From positions 1,054,001 to 1,118,000 of the forward strand of contig NZ_CP097384.1 in assembly GCF_024584705.1 (NCBI RefSeq): a stretch of 64,000 nt of DNA, written 5' to 3'. Below the pieces are notes generated by a model that saw nothing but the letters and a program-made list of their open reading frames with translations, searched no databases and was not told the origin of the DNA. Positions 53,276-62,600 of the stretch are shown here, piece after piece (position 1 is the first letter of the stretch; every line of letters begins with the position of its first letter). A program made the translations under genes and the position numbers. Source of the stretch: Blastopirellula sp. J2-11. Its GTDB lineage: Bacteria; Planctomycetota; Planctomycetia; Pirellulales; Pirellulaceae.

Positions 53276-55300
53276 ATGTCTTCCGAGACTCCTATTTCCG
53301 TTCGAACGGCAGAAGATGCTCGCCGGCAACTTGATTCGTTGTTAGACGAACTGGCTGATCTGGCTGAGGGATCCTCTGCGCCGGAAGATTTCTGGCCAGA
53401 ACTCTTGTCGAGGTTAGTCTTCGCTGCTTCCGCCCAAGGCGCCGCTATCTGGCAATGGGGAGGATCACGGCGATTGCAGCCGCTGTTTGAACAAGGCTTC
53501 GACAAGGTCTATCCCGGTCAACCACGCGATGTGGCGATCGATATCGACGCTTGCTCGCTGGAAGCGGCTCTGCGCAAGCCGAAAGCGTCGACCATTGTCA
53601 GCGGTGGTCAGGCAGACGGTCCCGCCCGCTTAATGTTGGTCGCTCCCTTGACGACCGCCGCTCGAGCAACCGGTTTGCTGGTGCTGTACCAACCGGCCGA
53701 TCTGCCGTCGGTGACGCAAAACGGTCAGTTGCGCCTGTTAGACGCGTTTGGCGAAATCGCGGTCCACTTCCAAGAGCGGCGTTTGCTGGCCGACTTTTCA
53801 GGCGCCGAACAAAACTGGAAGAATCAGCTTCACTTTGCCCGCGACGTTCATCGCGAACTCGACGTAAAACGGACTTGTTACCGCATCGCCAATGACGGGC
53901 GGCATGCGCTCGACGCCGATCGGGTCAGCGTCGCCGAGTGGGATGGACCGTCCGCTCATGTCCAGGCGATCAGCGGAGTTGACGTCCTGAACCGCCGCGC
54001 CGCGGTCGTACGCAAGCTTGAACGCTTGGCGACCGCCGTCGCCAAACAGAGACAACCGGTGATCTTTCGCGGTGATCGAGAAAATCTGCCGCCGCAAATC
54101 GAAGAGGCGCTGGTTGACTACTTAGAAGAGTCGCCGGCTCGACTGTTGATCGCCGTGCCGCTCGTGCGTGAAGCGGAGGAAGCTACCGAAGAACCTTGGA
54201 CATCGAATGACGGAATTCTGGTCGGCGTGATGATTGTCGAGCAATTGGAATCGACCGAAGTCGAACGTCTGCTCGCCCGCACGCGCAGTCTGGCCGAGTC
54301 GGCGACTTTGGCCCTCGACAACGCGCAGCGTTACGAGCGACTTCCGCTCCGCGGCGTCATGCAACTGATCGGTACGACGCTCGCCCAGTTCGGTTGGCGC
54401 AAGCTATCGCGCACGATGCGCTACGTTCTGCCGGTGCTGTTGGCGTTGCTGGCGACCTGGTGGATTCCGGCGCCGTTTGAAATCGACGTTCGCGGGCAAC
54501 TGCAACCGGAGATCCAGCGCCAACTGTTCGCTCCGCTCGATGGCTATGTCGATGAGATTTTGGTGAAACATGGCGAGATGGTCGCCGCCGGCCAGGTGGT
54601 CGCGCAGTTGCGTTCGCCTGACTTGGAACTGAAACAAACCGAAGCAGCGGGCCTGCTGTCGGCCGCTCAGTCTGAACTAGATGCGGTGCGCGTCGAACGA
54701 ACGCAAAACGTTCGTCGCGATGATGATCGTCGCGACAGTCGCAGCGCTGATCGCGACAAGCTATCGGCCGACGAAATTCGCCTGACTCGGCGGATCGCGA
54801 ACTTGCAGGAGCAACTGCTGCTGCTGGAAGCACAAGGGAGAGCGTTGATGCTGGTCGCTCCAGTCGCCGGCCAAATCTTAAGCTGGGATATCGAAGAGAC
54901 GTTGCAAGCTCGGCCGGTTTCCCGAGGTGACTCGCTGCTGAAAGTTGCCGAAGTCGATGGCCCCTGGATTCTGAAATTAGAAGCAGCCGATCGCCGCACC
55001 AAACATATTCTGAACGCTCAGGCCGCCGCCGACGCTCCATTGCCGATCACGTTTCACTTAGTCAGTGAGCCCGGCGTCAAGCATCCCGCGACGCTAGCCG
55101 AGATTTCGCAGGTCATCGAAGTGGGAACCGAAACCGACGAGCCGGCGGCGATGCTAACGGCGCACTTCGACAAATCGGAAGTCGACTTTCTACGGCCCGG
55201 GGTGACGGTTTCAGGACGCGTTAACTGCGGCACGCGCAGTCTGGCTTATGTCTGGACGCATGAACTGTTCGATGCGGTTCGCCGCCGCCTTTTCTGGTAA
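53276..55300 (+). CDS. GAF-domain HlyD-like adaptor protein
   Basis: A 674-residue membrane fusion protein. The N-terminal half holds two GAF-like domains (about 25-170: GAAIWQWGGSRRLQPLFEQG, ARLMLVAPLTTAARATGLLV; and about 190-360: RVSVAEWDGPSAHVQAISGV, RLLIAVPLVREAEEATEE). A membrane helix (about 378-398, YVLPVLLALLATWWIP) follows, then a lipoyl/HlyD domain beginning FEIDVRGQLQPEIQRQLFAP, a coiled-coil hairpin (about 480-560), and APVAGQILSWDIEETLQ. GAF domains would face the cytosol, so signals could gate the adaptor (inference). The ATG at 53276 is used; an upstream GTG at 53123 would add 51 residues. It opens a tight three-gene operon. Confidence 0.85.
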   Translation: MSSETPISVRTAEDARRQLDSLLDELADLAEGSSAPEDFWPELLSRLVFAASAQGAAIWQWGGSRRLQPLFEQGFDKVYPGQPRDVAIDIDACSLEAALRKPKASTIVSGGQADGPARLMLVAPLTTAARATGLLVLYQPADLPSVTQNGQLRLLDAFGEIAVHFQERRLLADFSGAEQNWKNQLHFARDVHRELDVKRTCYRIANDGRHALDADRVSVAEWDGPSAHVQAISGVDVLNRRAAVVRKLERLATAVAKQRQPVIFRGDRENLPPQIEEALVDYLEESPARLLIAVPLVREAEEATEEPWTSNDGILVGVMIVEQLESTEVERLLARTRSLAESATLALDNAQRYERLPLRGVMQLIGTTLAQFGWRKLSRTMRYVLPVLLALLATWWIPAPFEIDVRGQLQPEIQRQLFAPLDGYVDEILVKHGEMVAAGQVVAQLRSPDLELKQTEAAGLLSAAQSELDAVRVERTQNVRRDDDRRDSRSADRDKLSADEIRLTRRIANLQEQLLLLEAQGRALMLVAPVAGQILSWDIEETLQARPVSRGDSLLKVAEVDGPWILKLEAADRRTKHILNAQAAADAPLPITFHLVSEPGVKHPATLAEISQVIEVGTETDEPAAMLTAHFDKSEVDFLRPGVTVSGRVNCGTRSLAYVWTHELFDAVRRRLFW

Positions 55301-55307
55301 CGAATCA

Positions 55308-56231
55308 ATGATGAAGCGATTATTCCCGATCACGTTCTGTCTGGCGGCGCTGACCGTTTCGTCGGCAGACGCAGACGACATTCCGGTTAGCTCGACGCTG
55401 CTCAAAATTATTGAGACGGTCGAAGTGCCTGCTCAGCAACCTGGCGCGCTGGAGAAAGTCAACGTCCGCGAAGGCACGCTCGTCGACCGAGGAGAGGTGA
55501 TCGCCAATATCGCCGCCACCGAGATGGAGTTGGAACTGAGCGTCAAGCGGTCCGAACACGCGATCGCCCAGCGAGAAGCGACGAACGACGTCAATATTCG
55601 CTTTTCTCGCAAATCCTTGGAAGTTTCCCAGGCCGAGTTGCAACGAGCGCTCGACGCGATCGCGACCTTTCCGAACGCCGTTACCGATACTGAACTCGAC
55701 CGCTTGCGACTGTTGGTCGAGAAGAATCGCCTGGAGATTGAACAGTCGAGCGAGCAGCAGGAGATCGCCAAGCTGACCGCTGGTTTGAAGTCGGCCGAAG
55801 CGGAGATTACTGCGGCGAAATTGGCCAAGCATCAGATCGTTGCGCCGATCGAAGGGATGGTCGTGCGCGTTTTTCGTCGCGTCGGCGAATGGGTCGACAT
55901 CGCCGATCCTGTCGTCAAGATCGTGCGGATCGATCGACTGCGAGCCGAAGGTTTTGTGCGGAGTGAAGAAGCGGCGCTGGGGTTGCAAGGTCGCACGGCG
56001 ACCGTTCGCGTGACGCTGCCGCATAGCGACGAGTTGGTCGCGCCGGGCAAAGTGACCTTTGTCGATCCCGAAGTCGATCCTGTTAGCGGCGACGTACGCG
56101 TTTGGGTTGAGATCGAGAACGCCGACCTGAAACTTCGTCCTGGTTTGCGAGTCGAGATGTCCATTTCCAACGCGGCGATGACTGACAACACAGACGATCA
56201 AGCGGCCGAAGAGGTCACAGTGGGAAGCTAA
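55308..56231 (+). CDS. HlyD-family periplasmic adaptor
   Basis: A 307-residue adaptor (membrane fusion protein). Signal or anchor at 1-23 (MMKRLFPITFCLAALTVSSA), a lipoyl motif split around a coiled coil (PGALEKVNVREGTLVDRGEV at about 45-64 and IVAPIEGMVVRVFRRVGEWV at about 183-202), then a barrel domain with TATVRVTLPHSDELVAPGKV and VDPEVDPVSGDVRVWVEIEN. It starts 8 bases after the GAF-HlyD stop and ends 4 bases before the next gene, so the three are an operon. It likely bridges inner and outer membrane to a TolC-like channel. Confidence 0.87.
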   Translation: MMKRLFPITFCLAALTVSSADADDIPVSSTLLKIIETVEVPAQQPGALEKVNVREGTLVDRGEVIANIAATEMELELSVKRSEHAIAQREATNDVNIRFSRKSLEVSQAELQRALDAIATFPNAVTDTELDRLRLLVEKNRLEIEQSSEQQEIAKLTAGLKSAEAEITAAKLAKHQIVAPIEGMVVRVFRRVGEWVDIADPVVKIVRIDRLRAEGFVRSEEAALGLQGRTATVRVTLPHSDELVAPGKVTFVDPEVDPVSGDVRVWVEIENADLKLRPGLRVEMSISNAAMTDNTDDQAAEEVTVGS

Positions 56232-56234
56232 ACA

Positions 56235-58421
56235 GTGACCGCATCGCTGCAAGTTCGTATTCGTCCCGATCTAAAGATCGTTCGCCAACAGGGGACGATA
56301 GAGCCGCGGTTCGTGGTAAAGGACCCGGTATCGCTTCGCTATTTCTACTTTGGCGAACACGAGATGTTCATCATGCGGCGTCTGAATGGTCAGATGTCGG
56401 TCGCCGAAATTCAAACGGCGTACCAGGAAGAATACGCACCGCTCAAGATTCGTCCGATCGAGATTACATCGTTCTGTCATTCGCTGCATTCGCGTGGATT
56501 GGCGATCGGCGGCGTGACCGGCGAGTCGCAGCAACTGTTGCAGCGAGCCGATCAGCAGCGACTGTGGCGCTGGTCGACGGCGCCGCTCTCGATTCTCTCG
56601 ATTCGTTTGCCAGGCGTCGATCCCGATGCAGTGCTGACGGCGATCGCTCCCTATTTTGCGTGGCTCTTTCAGCGAGCGACGGTCGCGTTGGTCTTGGCCT
56701 TCGCGAGCGTGCTGATGTTGCTGGGCCTGTTGCACGCCGAGCAGATCCTCGACCGGATGCCGAGTGCGCAATCGTTGTTGCAGGGGCAAAATCTGCTCTG
56801 GATGGCGATCGCGCTGGCGCTGGTCAAGATCTTGCATGAACTGGGGCACGCGCTGGCCTGTAAGCATTTTGGCGGCGAGTGCCATCAGATCGGCGTCATG
56901 CTGTTGGCGTTTATCCCTTGTTTGTACTGCGATGTTTCGGATTCTTGGCTGCTGCCAGAACGAAAAAAGCGGATGTTCGTCTCAGCGGCGGGAATGTACG
57001 TCGAGCTAATCGTCGCGTCGCTCTGTGCGGTGCTGTGGTGCTTTAGCGAGCCGGGGATGGCGCAGTCGATCTGCATGAGCGTGATGTTGATCGCCAGCGT
57101 CAGTACGGTGCTGGTCAACGGCAATCCGCTGATGCGATACGATGGGTACTATTTGTTCGCCGATTGGATCGACGTGCCAAATCTGTCGCAACAAGCGAGC
57201 GAAGCGTTGCGGCGCCCGCTGGTCCATTTTTTCACGCGCCGGGCGACGAGTGAAATCCGACTCGACGCAAGTTCCGCATTTCTGCGAACCTATGCGGTGC
57301 TGGCGCTCGCCTATCGGACGATGGTGATTGGGGTTCTGCTCTGGTTCGTCTATAAGATGTTAAAAGCGAACGACCTGGCGCCGCTGGGCGATGGGGTCGT
57401 GATGTTGGTGCTCGCTGGGTTGCTGTTGCAGCCAGCAATTGGCTTTGCGAGGTGGTGGAAACGTCCGATGGCGAAGCGCGAACTACGAGGCAAACGTTTG
57501 GCGGCGGCGGTGATCGTCGTCAGCATCTTGTTGCTGGGAATGCTGCAAATACCGTGGGCGGCTCGCGTGCAAACGCCGATCCTGGCGCAATTGGCCGATT
57601 CGCAAACGATTTATGTTCCGGTCGAAGGACGCATCGAGTCGACGGTCGCAGCGGGAGAAAGAGTTGTCGCCGGCGCGGCGCTGGCCAAACTGATGAACGA
57701 GGAGATCGAGCTGCGGCGCGTCGAGTTGACCGGCGATCTGGACGAACAACGACAGCATGTCGAAAACCTGCGTCGGCAGTTGAATAATGATCCGACCGCC
57801 GCCGCGCAAATTCCCGCAGCCGAAGCGGTGCTAACCGATCTAGGGCGGCAATTGGATGTAGTGAATCGAGACGTCGAGCGGCTGACCATTCGAGCGCCCA
57901 GCGATGGGATCGTCTTTCCTCCTCCGTTGCGCGAAGAAAAACGAGGTAGCGATCGTCAGCTCTCCTCCTGGAGTGGGACGCCGTTGGATCTGACGAATCG
58001 CGGTGCGCTGCTCCTCCGTGGGGAACCGCTGGCGATCGTCGCCGCGACTAATCGGATCGAGGCGCAACTGCTCGTCCATCAGCGAGATGTCGATCTGGTC
58101 GCCCCAGGGGACGAGGTCGAACTGCTGTTTGACGGGCTATCGGGCAATACGATCCGCGGACGAATCGTCGAGATCTCGCGTGCCGAACTTCTCGCCGCTC
58201 CGCGCAATCTGGCCCAAGGCGCCGAAGTGCTGATCGAACAGGGAGAGTCCGGCGAAATGGCGCTGGTCGAGCGAACCTATCAAGCGACGGTCGAATTGGA
58301 TTCGTTGCCGGCGACGCTGTTGCCGGGTACGCGCGGCAAAGCGATCGTGCTGGGACGCTCGCTCACCTTGGGAGAGCGAATCTCTCGCTGGATCAGCGGC
58401 AATTTTCGTTTTGAATTGTAA
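56235..58421 (+). CDS. PqqD-like/M50 zinc metalloprotease fused to an HlyD-like adaptor
   Basis: A 728-residue fusion. Residues about 20-95 resemble a PqqD/RRE-type peptide-recognition fold (FVVKDPVSLRYFYFGEHEMF, LNGQMSVAEIQTAYQEEY). Residues about 140-460 are an M50 (site-2 protease-like) membrane domain with the zinc motif HELGH (201-205) and the second motif NPLMRYDG (297-304, Asp303). About 485-728 is an HlyD/lipoyl domain (TIYVPVEGRIESTVAAGERV, then LTIRAPSDGIVFPPP). It begins with GTG. Similar M50-HlyD fusions accompany export or maturation of peptides or large secreted proteins. It ends the operon, convergent with the next gene by 18 bases. Confidence 0.85.
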   Translation: MTASLQVRIRPDLKIVRQQGTIEPRFVVKDPVSLRYFYFGEHEMFIMRRLNGQMSVAEIQTAYQEEYAPLKIRPIEITSFCHSLHSRGLAIGGVTGESQQLLQRADQQRLWRWSTAPLSILSIRLPGVDPDAVLTAIAPYFAWLFQRATVALVLAFASVLMLLGLLHAEQILDRMPSAQSLLQGQNLLWMAIALALVKILHELGHALACKHFGGECHQIGVMLLAFIPCLYCDVSDSWLLPERKKRMFVSAAGMYVELIVASLCAVLWCFSEPGMAQSICMSVMLIASVSTVLVNGNPLMRYDGYYLFADWIDVPNLSQQASEALRRPLVHFFTRRATSEIRLDASSAFLRTYAVLALAYRTMVIGVLLWFVYKMLKANDLAPLGDGVVMLVLAGLLLQPAIGFARWWKRPMAKRELRGKRLAAAVIVVSILLLGMLQIPWAARVQTPILAQLADSQTIYVPVEGRIESTVAAGERVVAGAALAKLMNEEIELRRVELTGDLDEQRQHVENLRRQLNNDPTAAAQIPAAEAVLTDLGRQLDVVNRDVERLTIRAPSDGIVFPPPLREEKRGSDRQLSSWSGTPLDLTNRGALLLRGEPLAIVAATNRIEAQLLVHQRDVDLVAPGDEVELLFDGLSGNTIRGRIVEISRAELLAAPRNLAQGAEVLIEQGESGEMALVERTYQATVELDSLPATLLPGTRGKAIVLGRSLTLGERISRWISGNFRFEL

Positions 58422-58439
58422 CGCCGCGCTGCAGCAACT

Positions 58440-59225
58440 CTACGGTAGGACGAATGCGGCCCCGGTATAGAACGTTCCCATGTAGGCGGCTCCACGCCAG
58501 CTCCAGGGGAGCCCATGTCGGTCATGCGGATTGTTGTCGCCGGGGCGATAGTGACCCAGCGTATAGATGCGTTCGCATGGTGGGTTGACGCCGATCTTGT
58601 AGGGCAAGATCAGCGTGTTGGCGAAGAAGTGAGCCGCAGAGACCGCCGGTTGCACCACGCGATGGCGATTGCCATAACGCTCCAGGTTCACTTCTTCAAA
58701 GTAGAGCGGGCGGTGATAGAAAGCGGGCGCTTCCCACATCGCGACCGACGGCGCCCAAGGGCGTTGTACGCCGTAGATTGAGTCGACTTCGGGGTATTCG
58801 GCGAAGAGTTCCTGGGCGACATTGGCCGGCAGTTTGACTTGATGCTCGGCGTTGGTCTGAATATCGGGATCACGATAGCCGGTGTTGATCGTGTAGGAGT
58901 CGGCCGGGCGGCGCTCAAGCAAGGTTTGCAATTGCTCTGGCGTCATGCTGTTGAAGGGATCGTGACCGCTTGCGACAGAGCGATAGAGCTCACCGTAACG
59001 CTTGCCGGGGGGGAGGATATCGTCTTCGGTGATCATTGTCCCTTGGGGGACGATTTCATCCGGCGGAGGATCGACCGGTCCAAGTTCTGGCTCCGCCGTT
59101 TGGACGAGCGTGACCGGCCGAATGCGAAACGGTGTTTCTGCAGGTTCAGCGCGGACCTCCCACGAAGCAAGAATAACTCCGCAGAGGGGCAATGCGATCA
59201 GGCAGAGGCTATTAAGTAGACGCAT
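58440..59225 (-). CDS. Secreted protein of unknown function
   Basis: A 261-residue protein with a signal peptide (MRLLNSLCLIALPLCGVILA, cleavage near residue 26). The mature part is Pro-rich and has conserved-looking marks: WEAPAFYHRPLYFEEVNLER, QPAVSAAHFFANTLILPYKI, and NPPCERIYTLGHYRPGDNNP. I recall similar hypothetical proteins in planctomycetes, but no function is known. Not clearly linked to the export operon, with which it is convergent. Confidence 0.65.
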   Translation of the reverse strand: MRLLNSLCLIALPLCGVILASWEVRAEPAETPFRIRPVTLVQTAEPELGPVDPPPDEIVPQGTMITEDDILPPGKRYGELYRSVASGHDPFNSMTPEQLQTLLERRPADSYTINTGYRDPDIQTNAEHQVKLPANVAQELFAEYPEVDSIYGVQRPWAPSVAMWEAPAFYHRPLYFEEVNLERYGNRHRVVQPAVSAAHFFANTLILPYKIGVNPPCERIYTLGHYRPGDNNPHDRHGLPWSWRGAAYMGTFYTGAAFVLP

Positions 59226-59525
59226 CCTTCGTCTTCACCATACGAGTGCGAACGGGCCAAATGTCTCCGTTTCCTTTCGATCGGCGTTTCACCGGATCTT
59301 AGTCCAGTCGTCTGGAGACAGACGGTACAGCTTCCGCATATTTGGCAAAATCGGCGCCATCGGAAGAGGTTAGGCTAGTCGGATCGTATTGATTTGCGCG
59401 ATTCAGGAAATCGGAAACCGTAGGAATGAGGGAATTGCTGGCGCGTTTCGTTGACATCCTCAGGAATCGTAACTTGAATGGGAAAATACGTATCTTTTGA
59501 CGGCTAGAGGGGTTATGTGCACATC
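59226..59525. other. Divergent intergenic region before the giant protein
   Basis: About 300 bases with GAGGGG at 59507-59512, a possible ribosome site for a GTG at 59517 or ATG at 59526 in the same frame as the giant protein. No other gene or hairpin was identified. Confidence 0.35.
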
Positions 59526-59603
59526 ATGCATACCTCGCTGGCGAAGAATTTCTTGCCATGCGCTGCCGAGCGTCAGGCGAGCGACCGACCAAGGCGCTAC
59601 CGA

Positions 59604-62600
59604 ATGAACCGAAAGCGAATTTTTTCGCGTTGGCTAAAGCGAAAATCGCGCCGTGCGGATGCCGCCGCGCCCCGCTTTTTCGATCAGTTCGATACGAAGC
59701 TCCGCTTTCGAGAGTTGGAGCCGCGCGTCGTTTTAAATGCCGACGCCAATCTTGTCGGCGACGTACTCCAAGTTGAAGTCGACGACGCCAATGATGCGGT
59801 CGAAGTCCGCTTTTATGACGACGGCGGCACAAGCTACTACCAAGTCACAGATGGGAAAGGGTTTGACCAGAAGTGGGATGCGAGCCTTGTGGCGGGTATT
59901 ACGGTCAGCGACACTTCGCCAGGCGTCGAAGACGGGCAACAGGTGACGTTACTGGATGACCATGCGACGATCGATCCTTCGCTCAGTAAAGGGCTGATAA
60001 CCAATGGCATCGAGACCGTTTCCTTCAATGGCTCCACTCCCGGCGATTCGTGGACATTCGCTACTGAAGTTTCGATCACGGCCGATACGCACGATGCAGA
60101 GGTCAATCAGTCCGGCGCCGATTTGCTGACCCCGGCGATGACGCCGGTCAGCTTCGCCGCGATCAACGGCGCCGAGATCGATGTCACGCTGAACTCGACG
60201 AGCAACGAGATCTCGCTGCTGAACGTCAGCCAAGGTGGCGACGTGAAGCTCGTAACGGCGGATGATATTTCGCTGGATCAGATCGAAACGCAATCTCTCG
60301 AACTGACCTCGAGTAAGTCAATCGGCGACGCGACCGGCGCTTCGCTCGACATCAGCGGTCCGGCGACGTTCGATGCCGGTACGACGATCGAACTAGCGAA
60401 CGAAGCTGGCGACGTCCTGCAGGTAGATGACCTCGCGAAGTTCAAAGCCGGCGGCTCGATCGACATCGGCCTCGCAGGCACAGCGAATTTTGACACGCTG
60501 ATGTTTCAAGGCGACGTGGTGACGATCGAGGAGGATAGCGATACCGTTCTCTCCGGTTCCAATACCGCCAACTCACTCGACTTGACTTCGAACGCTTCCA
60601 TTACCGACGCTGGGGGCGTATCGATCGTGATTAGTGGTCCAGCGTCGTTCGACGCAGGCACGACGATCATCCTGGCGAATGAAGCCGGCGATATCCTGCA
60701 GGTAGACGATCTGGCGAAGTTCATCGCCGGCGGCTCGATCGACATTGGCCCGGCCGGAACAGCGAATTTCGGCTTGCTGAATTTTCAGGGCGGCGCGGTG
60801 ACGATCCAAGAGGATAGTGACACGGTTCTCTCCGGTTCCAGCACGGCGAACTCGCTCGACTTGACTTCGGACGCTTCGATCACTGACGCCGGCGGCGTTT
60901 CGATCGTGATTAGTGGTCCAGCAACGTTCGACGCAGGGACGACGATTAACCTGGCGAATGAAGCTGGCGATATCCTGCAGGTAGACGATCTGGCGAAGTT
61001 CAACGCGGCCGGCTCGATCGACATTGGGCCGGCAGGAATGGCGAACTTTGGTTCGTTGACATTTACTGGCGGCGCGGTGACGATCCAAGAGGATAGTGAT
61101 ACGATCCTTACAGGCACGAATACGGCGAACTCGCTCGACTTGACTTCGAACGCTTCCATCACCGACGCGTCCGACGCTTCGATTGTAATTAGCGGTCCAG
61201 CGACGTTTGACGCCGGCACGACGATCATCCTGGCGAATGAAGCCGGCGATATCCTGCAGGTAGACGATCTGGCGAAGTTCATCGCCGGCGGCTCGATCGA
61301 CATTGGCCCGGCCGGAACAGCGAATTTCGGCTTGCTGAATTTTCAGGGCGGCGCGGTGACGATCCAAGAGGATAGCGACACCGTTCTCGCCGGCACGAAT
61401 ACCGCCAACTTTCTTAGTCTGACGTCGAACGCTTCGATCACCGATGCAAACGGCGCTTTGATTGACATCAGCGGACCAGCGGCGTTCGCAGCAGGTACGA
61501 CGATTGACCTAGCGGATGAAGCCGGCAATATCTTGCAGGTGGACGATCTTGGGAAGTTCATCGCGCCTGGCTCAATCAACATCGGCCTGGCGGGGATGGC
61601 AAACTTCGGTATGCTGAACTTTCAAAGCGATGTTGTGACGATCCAAGAGGATAGCGACACCATTGTCGTCGGTATCAATACGGCCACCTTGCTCAGTCTG
61701 ACATCGAACGCCTCGATCACCGACGCGGCCGGGACTTCGATCGACATCAGCGGTCCAGCGACGTTCGACGCCGGCACAGTGATCAACCTGGCGAACGAAG
61801 CTGGCGACATTTTGCAGGTGGATGACCTGGCGAAGTTCATCGCCGGCGGCTCTATCGACATCGGCCCAGCCGGAACAGCAAATTTCGGCTTCCTGAATTT
61901 CCAAGGCGATGTGGTGACGATCCAAGAGGATAGCGACACCGTTCTCTCTGGTTCCAACACCGCCAACTCGCTAGACTTGACTTCGATCGCATCAATCACC
62001 GACGCCAGCGGCGCTTCGATCGACATCAGCGGTCCAGCGACGTTCGATGCCGGCACGGTGATCAACCTGGCGAATGAAGCTGGCGACATTTTGCAGGTGG
62101 ATGATCTAGCGAAGTTCATGGCGGCCGGCTCAATCGACATCGGCCCGGCCGGAACAGCAAATTTCGGCTCGCTGATGTTCCAAGGCGACGTCGTGACGAT
62201 CCAAGAGGATAGCGATACGGTTCTCGCCGGCACGAATACCGCCAACTCGCTTGACTTGACTTCTAACGCTTCAATCAGCGACGCCACCGGCGCTTCGATC
62301 GACATCAGCGGTCCAGCGACGTTCGATGCCGGCACGGTGATCAACCTGGCGAACGAAGCTGGCGACATTTTGCAGGTAGATGACCTAGCGAAGTTTATCG
62401 CCGCTGGCTCGATCGACATCGGCCCGGCGGGAACGGCGAATTTCGGCTCGCTGATGTTCCAAGGCGACGTCGTGACGATCCAAGAGGATAGCGACACGGT
62501 TCTCGCCGGCACGAATACCGCCAACTCGCTTGACTTGACTTCTAACGCTTCAATCAGCGACGCCACCGGCGCTTCGATCGACATCAGCGGTCCAGCGACG

